The notes under the pieces are model-generated. The model ran no database searches. It saw only the letters and a program-made list of their open reading frames with translations, and was not told the origin of the DNA. From Saturnia japonica (Eukaryota > Arthropoda > Insecta > Lepidoptera > Saturniidae), in contig CM065320.1 in the NCBI GenBank assembly GCA_033032175.1, positions 12,853,413 through 12,917,412 of the forward strand: 64,000 nt of DNA, given 5' to 3'. The position numbers and the translations under genes were made by a program. Position 1 is the first letter of the stretch, and each line of letters opens with the position of its first letter. This document shows, in pieces, positions 21,168 to 32,780 of the stretch.

Positions 21168-24100
21168 TATTTTTATATAAAGTGAATTAATAGATCAATA
21201 ACAGAGAAATAAAGGGGATAGAACGTATAATCTTTAACGTGGTATTAGCATATCATAAAGAGGATTGGAAGTCATATATTGTTACTAGAATATTACTACT
21301 GCTAGGAACAGATTATGTGTAGAGAAAGTCCCAAGCAGATTGTGTGTGGAATGATATACGTATAAAAGGTATAAACACTGAGATGCGAGTTGATAAAGGG
21401 CAGTGGAAGAGGAAAAAATGTTGTGCCGACCCTATTTAGTCACAAGTCATATCAAAACAGATAGTTCGAAAAAAATATTCGCAATAGATTATTAATCATT
21501 ACAACATTTTTGTAATTTTTGTCATTCGACCGTAAAAATACAGATTTTCAAAATTGTGTTACAGATGAACGACCAGAGTATCATTTTACAAACTTTACAA
21601 GAGAGTGGGGAAAAGAATAATGTTAAATAGAAATAAATCCAATACTTTGTTGTTCGATAGTAAAACACACGGGAAAAATTTTAATCTCGTGGAATGAATG
21701 GCGAGAAATAAAATTCTTACTTCGCTTCCCTTTATTTAAGAATCCCTCCCGGTCCATAAATTTGTTAAACGTCTCAGCTGAGTTTCAGTACCGTTTAGTT
21801 TTCTTCAGTGAAGCAAGCAGTTCGGTAGGGTTATACCAATTTTATGCCTCGTTATGCGTTAAAATTGCCATGCGATGGCCTTATGGATTTTGATTTCGTT
21901 TGATTTATAGCAGAGGTACATGTGTATTTTACGTTTTATCCTTTTATATAATATTAGGTCTTTTAGATATCTTATATAGTAAGCTTGATTTGAAATATTT
22001 ATTTTGAGATTCGATGACGTAAATGTTTTAGGTTTGCTGATCATTAAAGGAATATGTATTTGTGAATTTTATCTACAACTTTGTTTATAAATAACATTTC
22101 GTAAACTTAGTATTTAGATTAGGTACACCTACATTTGTTAGAGACGCTACTATATTATAAAATTCTCAAACATGTTTTTGTGCACTTAGACACACTCGCT
22201 CACAAGTTTTTACATTTTAGCTTTCTTATTGAATTCTGTGTAGCTGATTTCTTTTGTTTGTGTTCTTGTTGTTTGATTAGTAATATTATTTATTTAGTAT
22301 TATTAATTATTATCTCTATTAGAAAGATTTTGACTGTGTCAAGTTCACTGAATAAATATAAATAATAATTATCACAGAGCAAGGTATTAATAGTTGGCCA
22401 TAATAAATGTTTTTTTTTAAATATTATTGTTTAAGTTTCAACGAAAATATTAGTTAATATTTTAGTATCAGTGACATACAATTTATTTTTTATAGTCATA
22501 TCTTGGTTTTATTCGTATGCACTTAGTTGTTTTTAAGATTTTTTATATATGCCCTAATACCTATGATGAATATTTTAGATTTCATTAGTATAATTTGATT
22601 CTAGAATAACAAAGACCAGCGTAAAAGCATAATTGAGTTCGTCAGCTTTAGATATATGTAGGCAAGAAAGATTAATTTAACATTGTAGTCTGTATAAAAT
22701 CAAGTTGAGTGGTAAGAAGACATATTTACTCTGTCCAGGGTTCGTGATGACATTTGTCATACTCCGTTTAATTGATAATTTTATTATTGTACCATCATAA
22801 AGTTATGGCACTATACCTGGTGGTAAGTACAGTACTATCCAAATATATGGTCGACCAGGAACATATCGACAGTCTATCACTGGTCGTCGCTTTCACGCCA
22901 ATCTGTACAAATGTATTTTTCTAGTTACGCTTGAAGAACCCAATATTATACAAATGAGGAAACACTGTGACTAAGAGACGGCTCTACAACTTTACTCGGC
23001 AGCAAAGATATAGGTATAACTTTTTGTTCATATAGAAATAGAGGTTACCAAAGAATTTTGTGGTTCTATAAAAGGGGAAAAACAGTACCAGGTTAAACAT
23101 CTTTTTTAGGATATTCTCTATGACACAGACGATATAATAGACTCAGTAAGGCAATGTGTATATGCAACGAAAGTGGATCGATTTTCTTAACAACATAAAT
23201 ACATGCCGTCACCATTTAGAGTAATAGAGTTGATCACCATTTAAGATACTACACATAAATGTACTACTGGATACTATCTGATCTTTTCCGTTACCACCGA
23301 GATAAGTTCACAATTAGTTACGACCTCTACCTTCCATTGGATAAAAGGATTACCGAGATTTATTTCTTGAAATATTACTTTAAAAACCAGCATACGCTTT
23401 TCGACATATATTTTATGCAGATCCGTTTCATAGTGGAATATGGCTTAAACCCTTTTTCCAAAATCCAACAACTCAGGATCCTTAAAATATAAATATGTTT
23501 AAAAGTAACCAAAAGTAAATCATTCAAAATGATTAATTAAGTACACTATTATGTAGGTATTACAATATTTTCAATATAAACAATAATATCCTTCTTTTAC
23601 AAAGTAACTAATACACTTCCGTATATATGTATTTAAGGCATCTAATTCAGGGACTTCACAAGCGGCTTATTTGCGTGATTTCAGTTAATTTATCTCATGA
23701 ATGTACCCCGAAAGCTTGGGCTCAACGCGGAATGGGAAAAGTAAAAATCATTGTATACTTTCGTAACAAATTTAGGGACCCTCGTCAAAAAATCATTAGT
23801 AAAGCAAAAATAATTTGTCGTCGTGCAATTAATCGAGCTACGAGAGTGATGGAAAAATAATTTGATAACAATAACGCTCGGAGGGAAGTAGAATGCTATT
23901 TATTTTATTGTGTTTCGGACGCATTTCGTGATAATAACATTATTTGCGCTATTCATTTCGAATGAGGAAATTAAGTGTTATCAACAGAAATATTTACGAG
24001 AATCATAGTTATACATGTTTTACCTACATGAAACATAATTTTTGTATTAAGTTACTTTTTATCCTCCAACGTTAGAGAACTGTATAAATGAAAAAAAAAC

Positions 24101-24171
24101 GGCGATATTTTTCATGTGATATTGATTTCAAAATTTATATTCTTTTTAAACTATTGATTCTACCTAATAAT
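21168..24171. other. Long AT-rich noncoding stretch
   Basis: No supported gene in 3 kb. Short frames at 22135-22365, 23259-23492 and 23627-23860 have no recognisable domain and are typical of chance frames. Runs of A and T are frequent. Confidence 0.45.
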
Positions 24172-24460
24172 ACCAGCCTGTAAGTATTCCAATACTAGGC
24201 AAAAGTCACTTCCCGAGGGAAGATACGAGCTTAATTACCACGCCAGACCATGTTGCACTGGAAATTTCTAAAAAGAAACAGTTCAATATTTTTCTCACAT
24301 ACAGTGCTTCTACAAGAAAATTTCTCAAGCACTCAGTTCGTTTCCTCACGATGTTTTACTTCACTGTTACTAATTTAAATGAGTAAATGTAAGCAATTGC
24401 CCAGAAAATCATTGGTACATGCCGGGGCTCGAATCTGCGTACACGGTATTCCACCTACTT
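24172..24460 (-). mobile_element. tRNA-derived SINE
   Basis: On minus it begins near 24460 and has an RNA polymerase III B box (cagattcgagcccc) at about 24425-24438. The body contains 'aacatcgtgaggaaac', which I recall as a conserved central segment of lepidopteran SINEs, and it ends near 24172. The A box is not clear. Non-coding and mobilised by LINE machinery. Confidence 0.65.
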
Positions 24461-24714
24461 TATATTTAAATTAAAATCTATTAATTATTGATTCAATATA
24501 AAATATTATATTACTTTAATTCATAATAATTATGGGCAAAGCAATAATAATTAAAAGTTGTATTAAATAAACAAAAACTACAGTTGAAGTTTGTGAGTTA
24601 CAGGTTCATCTAACGTGACGCATAAATTTCCTATTCGTTGATTTCACCAACGTTTTGGAATAGGCAAATGAGCACAAGCAAGCAAATAAACAAACGAGAA
24701 CATTATACGACGCA

Positions 24715-24890
24715 TCCAGAATATTGTGGAGCCAGTCGATAAATTGGACAGAGTGCAGAGGGCAGTGCACCATGTGCGGTTAGACAACGTCACTTGAGAG
24801 ATTAGGCTTCAAGCTCGAAACGACATCTGGTGAGGGAATTTGCATTTGCTTTTCATACTAGATGGTTTCTGCATTGCCTTGTTGACTTCA
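24715..24890 (+). pseudogene. Possible LINE ORF2 C-terminal remnant
   Basis: One plus frame reads VDKLDRVQRAV...RLQARNDIW with intervening stops. This resembles the 'LDxxQRRA' stretch of CR1/jockey-group ORF2 C-termini, as in 40024-40416. The match is weak and short. Confidence 0.25.
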
Positions 24891-24899
24891 AGGCATTAA

Positions 24900-26906
24900 A
24901 CATTTATTCATATCATATCTATATCATAACTATATGATATTGTGCAGTTTATTTTACTATATTCACTACAATCTTTTAATTTATCTACAACCACAATTGA
25001 TACCTCGTGGTACTCGTAACCAGAGTGGCCTATCTGCCTTTTCTTGATAAATTGACCCATTAACATGTTTGTTATCTAAAAATGTGCTTTTACAAAACCA
25101 AAACGGCCTAAAGCTATTTACGTGATACTAACGTAGATGATAGCATGAATTTTCATTTAATAAATTATTTTATTAAATAGGTTTATTAATTCTATAAAAG
25201 CTAAACAAAATCAGCCATAATATCGACGTTTTTCACTTTATTACGGCTCATTTAGTGTTTATTTTATACGCGTTCGAAGCGGCAGAGCGTGAGAGAGATA
25301 TGGCCTGAAACGATGATATAGTAAACAATGATTTGTTACAAAATTATAACGTACAATTTAAACTCTTATTCGTATTGTTTTGTTTTTATTGTTAAGTTAT
25401 TTTTTGCTTTGTACCGAAACAAGTTAGTGTTTATCCATTATGTGAAGCCACCGCTGGTCTGTAGATCGTATTATGTTTATATAATTGAAAAGTATAAAAT
25501 CCAGGTCCCAATTATACCCCAGAAATATTTACAATTACAATCTACAACTTCTATGTGCTTCTCAGAAACTTTGACCTAGACGAGAGAATCACGAAACTAT
25601 AGTAAAAATTAAATATAACGTTTATCAGTATGAATTTACTGGTTTCAGTTTATAACGCTGTGTATTCCAACATTAGATGCTCGATAATTAATTTAATTTC
25701 CATTTATATGTTGAAAATTATAATGGGAAACCAAAATATATTCGTCAGTGCGAACAATGAAGAGCTGAAAAGTTGAACTTTTGCTTTCTGTTATAAAACG
25801 TAAAATGAAGATTTGTTATCAGGAACCAACGTTACGCTGTAACTTTCTTTCGTATATTTGATTTAATTTATTTTATACTCTATACACGTATCTAATGACA
25901 GAATGTTCTCTTCGTTAAATAGAATTGTATCACGTTATAATGCTGAATCCAGAAATGCAGATCTAGGTATCTTCGAGAATAGACTGGGAAAATATAAATC
26001 AACTTGTCTCTGTAAGTAGATTATATTGATATTTTAATTTGTTGTGGTTTAATTTGTTAAAGTTTATTTGTTAACTCTTATTTCATTTCCAAACTAAATC
26101 GTGCTCTTTTTAAATTAATTGTTTTAACTGCTCTTCGTGTGTAATCATGTCATAAACTCTCAAAATTAAGATTGCATTTGTTTACTCTTTTTTTTGTCGG
26201 TAATCTTATTATTTTACAGAATGTAAATCTTGTTGGTGTTTTTATAATAAATAAATTGAAAAAAAATTAAGAAATTTTGTCTATTAAAATTGAATGTTTA
26301 CAAAATAATCTACCATATTTATTTTTGAATGTTATAATCTAGTTAACCCTTCCGAATATTTAGCATTAGAATCTACACAATCTAATTAATAATTGTTTTA
26401 TTAGTTAAAAAACTGTTAATAGATGACGTCTTCTATATTTTACTTGAATATATTTTTGTAATGATAAAAAAAATATTAATGCAAACATGAAACAATTTTT
26501 CATTAATAGCGGGGAACATAAGCTTTAAAATTATGATTGAATCATAATTTTTTATGAAGGATTAAGAGAGATATGGCATTGCTACAAATTAAAAAAAAAA
26601 ACGCCTTTGAGGAATAATATTTAGTTTGGGATATCTACTCTTAGAACGTTTTTTTTTCGTTCAAACACAGTGAAACAAGTGGCCAAGCAGAGTAGATGAC
26701 TGACTAATTTTACATTACCTGTGTCATATACGAATTGCAAGAAAAAAACAATGAATTTTATATTTAATTTATCAATTTAATACGTTCATCTAATTTAGTT
26801 TTTGACAACTTTTAATAACTTAAGATTCGATAATCATATTTTGTAATTATTTTACTTTATGTATTAAAATTAATCTCACTCGATTGTCTAGATCGCTTCG
26901 TCACTT
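24900..26906. other. AT-rich noncoding stretch
   Basis: Nothing recognised. The 83-codon plus frame at 25328-25579 has no known motif. Confidence 0.45.
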
Positions 26907-26914
26907 TTATGTTG
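26907..26914. repeat. Left target-site duplication of SINE
   Basis: ttatgttg, repeated at 27182-27189 on the other side of the SINE. Confidence 0.6.
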
Positions 26915-27181
26915 AACACATAACATACTATCACACCTGTATTCCCCGAAGGATTAGGCAGAGGTGTACTAATGTACACCCTCAGTTTGCCGAGTATGTT
27001 TTAAGGTCCCGTGTAATAGGGGGCGAGCTTATTGCCATTAATCGAGCACGAAACCAAACTCCAAGCTGCTATTGAGAATGTCATAGGAAAAACCCAATAA
27101 CACTTTGCTCGATCTGGGACTCGAACCCAGGGCCTCGCTCATAGCAGTCGCGCTTACGATCACTAGGCTAACGAGGCAGCC
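26915..27181 (-). mobile_element. tRNA-derived SINE with target-site duplications
   Basis: On minus the head (27181-27107) is tRNA-like: 'gttagcctagtgatcg' resembles an A box, and 'gggttcgagtccc' is a perfect B box about 45 bases downstream. The body then runs through 'ttattgggtttttcct' to a short ATGTT-like tail near 26917. A second copy lies at 32250-32512. It is flanked by 8-bp repeats. It is a SINE and not a tRNA gene, because the acceptor-stem bases do not pair and the sequence continues as a dispersed repeat. Confidence 0.8.
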
Positions 27182-27189
27182 TTATGTTG

Positions 27190-29459
27190 GTACTTGGTAT
27201 ACTCCGTTTTACAACATTACCAAACAAAAGTTAGAACAGTGCTTATATATCGAGTAAAACTTGCGAAAGAGTTATAAAAATGATATTTTTTTTTAGATGT
27301 ATTGTTTTCGGAATTTCCAATTAGATAAATTTCAAAATAACGCTACTAAATACCAATGCTTTTTATGAAATTGATGATAACAATTATGAACATATTTAAC
27401 CGTGTTTTTATTTCCTTTACAGATAATGTGTAGGTTGCAACGTGCAATAAATCGCGGGTCACATACATTTTGTCAGCAGTTGGTTTTGCATGAAAGAACA
27501 AGGTGCTATTATCGAAACCGACCGACATTTTGGTTCATTCATAATATTTATTAAAATTTACATTCCCATTTCCGAAAAAAGGGGCTTTTAAGATAGATGT
27601 TTTTTGTTTTTGAAATTTAAGTAGAGTAATTAACTGTAATATTAGTTTGATAAACCTTTGGGAAGACGGTATCAAAATCGATCGGGGTGGAAGTAAGTAT
27701 ATGTGTAAAACCAATTATAATAGTGATAGGCAATGGTAAGCTATAGAGTACCCAGATATAGTTATATAAATCTCAGACAAAAAGAACATATTATTCTCTT
27801 GTTCTAAGATATAAATATATAGCAAACTTTTTGAGAATAATCATTATATATTTCTGTCACGTACTTTCGAATCAGAATGTGTATTTTTTTAACCAATTTC
27901 AGGGCACTTTGATTTTTGTTTTTACCTTCCAAAAGTCCATTGTTTATTAATAGGTCAAAATTCGTGCTCAAGTCGTTAAAACCACCAAAGACATGGTGAT
28001 AACAACTGTAAATAGCTACTTTCTCTCTTTCAACTCCTTCCGGTGCGTTGTGTTTCGGAATCAACTAATTTTAGGTTTGCCATTGTATTTGAAGACCCAT
28101 CTAAAGGCAGTTCATGTTGACACTTAAAGAACGGTTATGAATATTCTTCTATTAACGTTTACCTATGTATTATTATGTTTATCGTCAAATCTGTTATAAT
28201 AATTTTCCCTGTCTCTATTTTCTCTATGCATTATTTCTCAAATATATTTTCTATGGTATCGTCATATCTCCCTTAATTATTCATCAAAATTAATTGTACA
28301 AACATAATTTTAAAGCTCATGTTTCCCGCTATTGACGAAAAATAAACAAATAATTTAAAGTATTCTTAAAAATTCGTTACAAATGTAAATGGTAGTTAAA
28401 TTACTTAGTATTCTATAATGTGCGAAATATTCGTACGGCTAAATTAGTAATAATTAAAAATAAACTCCGTTTTTTCCACGATACATCAATATTATTTGAA
28501 ATTAACGATTTATAAAAAGAATTTAATATAAGCTTTTATTAGTCAGTTCACATAAATAATATAAAATGTCGCATAATAATAGTCGCAATTTAAAAACTAA
28601 GTAGAGTGATATAAGAATAGACGCTATACCGCAGGCACGCTGCACCGCGCCGCTAGCCGCAATGTGGCCGATCGGCCATTTTGAGGCAATGGTCCTAGCA
28701 GGCAATATCACCGGAAAATGCAGTCTTGCTTACACGTTAATTTTTTGCTATGCCCGGCCCGATAGCATTTTTTAATGACCAAGTGTAATGTGGTGGTATT
28801 TTTTTAATTAATGTATTTTTATTTAACAATGATCCACAGTCCAGAAAAGTTCACATTTTAACAAAATTTCTAAATGGACATAATTTTAATTTCTAAAGTA
28901 ATAACAAAACAATTTTTAACATAAAATAAAAAGAAAGCCAACTTCAATGATTTTGAAAAGTTTTGTATCTTCGAAGTTGAAGGTCCGATGCCGATGATAT
29001 TTAAATGGAACCACACTTGAGGTATCCCTTATTCAACAAAAAAAGAACCATCCAAATCGGTTCATAAATAAAGTTTGGCTGAACATCCATAAAAAAAATA
29101 CACTCGAATTGTTGGTTAAAAATAAGTTGTATAGTTTCTAAGAAAATCATACATATAAACATAATTAACAAAAATATGAACTTATTTCTTTGAGTAGAGT
29201 TAAAAATAGACAGTAGATACTAACCGTTGTATCCTAGACTGTCCTAGAGGTTTATAATCTCGCGGTCGTGTCCTATGCAGATGGCACAGATCCAAATCCT
29301 CGCTTGCACCTCTGTGTATTCTGATTATTTAGACTCAGTAACGTTATTTACTATAAGCTACAATTTACATATTTCTTATAACAAACTTTGAATGAATTAA
29401 CCATACACATCCTAATTAGATGTGTTCTGCTGTTTAGGATTGGAGTGTGAACATTTAAA
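27190..29459. other. AT-rich noncoding stretch with one GC-rich patch
   Basis: No supported gene. An isolated GC-rich, CpG-containing patch lies at about 28620-28760 (around 'gcaccgcgccgctagccgca'). The minus frame 28523-28711 runs across it without a known motif. It could be a conserved element or a repeat fragment. Confidence 0.4.
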
Positions 29460-29576
29460 CCTATAACTTTTTGCAATAAATAGGCTATATAATCCCAATA
29501 GCATTATTCAAAACTGACTGTACTTCTAGAGATTAGCACGTTCAAATAAACAAATTCTTGAGCTTTATATTATTAA
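29460..29576 (-). mobile_element. Helitron 5'-end fragment
   Basis: 'gagattagcacgttcaaata' through 'gagctttatattattaata' matches the right part of the complete Helitron at 41367-42066 (41935-42060). On minus this is the 5' end. It is cut off at 29576, directly against another Helitron. Confidence 0.5.
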
Positions 29577-29578
29577 TA

Positions 29579-29790
29579 CTAGCTGTGCTCCACGGTTTCA
29601 CCGGTGATAAAATTTTGTATATAAACCTTCGTTACACCCCTTTAGGAGATGAATTTTCAAAAATCTTTTCTTAGCGGATACTTACGTCGTACATAGTAAT
29701 TATTTGTGTGTAAAATTTCAACCCAATACGTTTAGTGGTTTGAGTTATGGGTTGATAAGTCAATCACGGTTTCCTTTTATATATATTTAA
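29579..29790 (-). mobile_element. Helitron-like element, second family
   Basis: Plus strand begins ctag at 29579 ('actagctgtgctccacggtt'), the reverse complement of a CTAG-T 3' end. It continues with 'ggtttgagttatgggttgat' and ends in an AT-rich stretch. It shares text with the remnant at 3560-3960. It abuts the 29460-29576 fragment, suggesting insertion into that element's end. Confidence 0.55.
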
Positions 29791-30289
29791 GTATAAATAA
29801 CATAGATATACAATTGATCATCACTGAAAGGCAACTAACGAAACTAATGTACTTACATAATATGTATATTAAATTTTCTTGGCGCCTCGAACTAATGTTA
29901 ACCTTTTAATTATCTAGCGGTATTAAATCGATTTAGAATTGATTGAAATATTGTTTTTATAACTCTTTGACATTTGTCAAATTATAATCATATTATGAGT
30001 ATATTCAATTTTGTTTAATCCAGGTTACAATTTAATAAAGTGAAGACCATACAAACATAGAGATTTTAAGGCAACTCGAAATCACGACAAATGTGACGCA
30101 AAATAAGATACTAATTCAAAATATTACGTGACGTAATTTATAAAATACCTAGTTCTTGGGATATTTCCTTTGATATTGGATATAAGACATAGAGAAAAAC
30201 ATAAGAATCCAAAAATATTGAAATAGGAAAGTTCTGTGTTCGTATAGATAACCAGAAATCTTAGTTTAAATCAGTTTTTATTTATGTAT
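29791..30289. other. AT-rich noncoding stretch
   Basis: Nothing recognised. Confidence 0.45.
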
Positions 30290-30545
30290 TTGTTATACAA
30301 CTATGGTGGTAATGAAGCGTACGGCCCGCCTGATGGTAAGCGGCTACCGTAGTCCATGAGCGCTTGGAATACCATAGGTAACACTGGCACAATGCCGACC
30401 TTCAACCCGCCTTCCCCGAAGGGTTCTGGAAACCCTACTTAACGCAGGAACACAACATAAGGTTATTTGGTTACAATCTTCTATAGGGTTGAGGTATTCC
30501 ACCAGTCTGCCCCAAGTAGTGACATATCTCCAAAGAAATTACGTC
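30290..30545 (-). repeat. Interspersed repeat, family I
   Basis: Minus-strand copy with 'cgcctgatggtaagcgg' and 'ccgaagggttctggaaaccc' on plus. It is the least decayed copy of the family in this window. Confidence 0.65.
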
Positions 30546-31089
30546 TCTTAAAACATTCAACAATCAACTTTTTCATATAATTTAAATTTAAAATTGAACA
30601 TAAAATATAAATAAATGATTTATAAATTCATTTATGAGATACAAAGGTGGTGCATCAATATTTTATGGATATAATGTAAGTCGTTTATCAGAACTATAAC
30701 TCTTGTCCAATACAATAAATATTGTTTATCCATTTATCCCAATATATTAAAGACACCGACGCGACTCTGAAAATAAAATATTAACTGAAATTTGCATGCT
30801 TAACTCATCTCGACGTTAAATCGTATTTCTGTTGGGGTTTAAGTGATTTTTCTTTTAAATAGGCTCTTTTTAAATCAATAAAATATGAGTTTTCATGCGA
30901 TTTGATATAAATTTATCGTTTAATAAATGTAATGTATACGAAAGTTATGAGTTTCATATAAGACGAATTTAAAATATTATAAAATAATATCAGAAGTATC
31001 CTAAAAAGTTTGTAAAAGTAATAATGGCCTAATGCTAGTGTGGACGGACATGGGATCGATCGATATGAATTTTAGTCCTTATAATAAGC
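30546..31089. other. AT-rich noncoding stretch
   Basis: Nothing recognised. Confidence 0.45.
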
Positions 31090-31245
31090 CTAAGTTGTCG
31101 GTGAAGAACATCATGATGAAACCAAAGCATGGTGGTAGGACATTTTTCTAAGAACCGCCTGGCCAGCTACCACCCTCGAGTTTAAAATCTGTTGCCAAGC
31201 TACTATTGGTGTGTTCCGGCAGCTACACTTAAGAGCCGGTTCTCA
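31090..31245 (-). repeat. Interspersed repeat, family II
   Basis: On minus it reads 'tgtagctgccggaacacacc' then 'gagggtggtagctggccagg'. The same order is seen at 49380-49500, 54750-54870 and 58430-58510. This is a family of uncertain class, LINE- or SINE-derived. Confidence 0.6.
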
Positions 31246-31872
31246 TAGTAGACTGTGTGTTTGAAAGCAGTCTGTGACACGCGTTACACGGCACTAGGTG
31301 TGTGAGATTGGACCACATAGTCATTTAACAGCAAATGAGATTGGAGCCAAAAGCTATAAATCTTTAAAGAAAAAAAAGTGTAGGATTCAAGATATTGAAA
31401 AGTTTCAAGAAAGTTTAAGTACAACCAGATTTATGCATTCATTACCAATAAAAACAAAATGCAAATAAAATAAACAAATTAGATTTTAAATTGAACAATC
31501 TCACTTGCATACATTTAAATATTTTCACCATTAATTTTGCAACATATGTATTATCTCTAAAACCCTCAACATTAAAATAAACACATCAACTAAAATTTCC
31601 AACGAGGCACTTAAAAACACCCGTTCTATATCTTAGTAACGCGGGCGCTCGCTGCAAACTCGTGCAACTAACTTTATGCATGCAAAATGGATTTGCGTCG
31701 TTGAAAATATGCCTCGAGTGCGTCGGTTCATGTAATTGCCGCTAAAATCGTCCCCTAATGAGGGAGAGAGGGCAGAGGAATTTAGCGAGAGGTTGTTATG
31801 ATTACGCGGTACTAGGTGGAGATTGTATAATGGCTTTGCATTTACGAGACTCAAAATTATATTTATTGCAGA
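31246..31872. other. Noncoding stretch, GC-richer from 31620
   Basis: AT-rich to 31620, then mixed composition with CG dinucleotides ('gtaacgcgggcgctcgctgc'). Overlapping short frames on both strands (31633-31946) have no family match that I recognise. Confidence 0.35.
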
Positions 31873-32122
31873 CTAGCTATGCCCGCGGTTACGCTTGCAT
31901 GGACGACGGAAGAACGCGTAGTGCTTATAAAAATCGTAGTTTATAAAAACTTTAAGAACTTAACTTTTTAACTTTAACTTATTTAAAGAAGTTATCGTGA
32001 TATTTGTTTTAATTAAGGACCTAGTATCTGCGAAGTAAACCAAAAAAAAAAACATAATATATCCCATAGCTTTTGCGTGATGCGCACACAACGTCAAACA
32101 TCTATCATTTTATTTATATAGA
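31873..32122 (-). mobile_element. Short Helitron, both ends visible
   Basis: Plus strand: A|ctag at 31873 ('ctagctatgcccgcggttac') to 'tatttatataga'|T at 32122. On minus this starts TCTATATAAATA and ends CTAG, inserted between A and T as Helitrons do. At about 250 bp it is non-autonomous with no coding content. Confidence 0.65.
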
Positions 32123-32249
32123 TAGATTACAAAAGAGGGTTGATTTGGGAAATTTAGTTGGCAGCGACTGGATACATAAAGCAGAGAATCGGGTTTATTA
32201 TTGAGGCTTGGGAGAGAGTTACTACTAGCAGTGGAGTAATAAGGGCTGA

Positions 32250-32512
32250 CAGTAACATAACATACCATCATGCCTGTATGCCGAAGGACTAAGCAGAGGT
32301 GTACTAATATACACCCACAGTTCCCCGTGTATGTTTTTAAGGTTCCATGTAATAGGGGCCGAGCCTATTGCCATTAATCGGGTACAAAGTCATACTCCGA
32401 GCAATACTACACAGAATTTCGTAGAAAATCCTAATAACACTTTGCTCGAGCTAGAAATCGAACTCAGGACCTAGATCATAGCAGTCGTGCTTACAACTAC
32501 TAGGCTAATGAT
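32250..32512 (-). mobile_element. tRNA-derived SINE, second copy
   Basis: Same order as 26915-27181: tail with 'ataacatacca' at left, 'gccattaatcgggtac' in the middle, and a degraded B box ('gagctagaaatcgaactc' on plus) and tRNA-like head at right. More diverged than the first copy, and no clear flanking duplication. Confidence 0.7.
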
Positions 32513-32559
32513 AACGGTGTATGTAAAATTAAGCACAGGTGCATATCGCTTTAATACTT

Positions 32560-32780
32560 GTGGCATATCTCATTGATGCAACGTGCCCGGGAAACATATT
32601 GTACCACCTCCATACAATTGCATTAAATCGCTGGCGCCTATGTTTCTGAACCGCTGACTATACTGTTCCCCCCCGCGCGGCGATTGATAGCACGAGCCGC
32701 GCTCGCGCACCATTACCCTCCTACTCGTGGAAGTCGTGGATAGATTATCTTGGAGGTTGGACATATCGCGCGCGCTAATT
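32560..32780. other. GC-rich, CpG-containing patch
   Basis: An isolated GC-rich island ('cccccccgcgcggcgattga', 'tcgcgcgcgctaattc') in AT-rich DNA. A 64-codon minus frame (32570-32764) covers it but matches no family known to me. It could be a promoter-proximal or conserved noncoding element, or an exon. Confidence 0.3.

Noticed and set aside
23627..23860. 77-codon frame as an exon
   Set aside because: No family match that I recognise, no convincing splice signals and no repeat support. Length is within chance for this composition.
27107..27181. A tRNA gene on minus
   Set aside because: A and B boxes are present, but the acceptor stem does not pair, and the sequence continues as a dispersed repeat with flanking duplications, so it is a SINE head.
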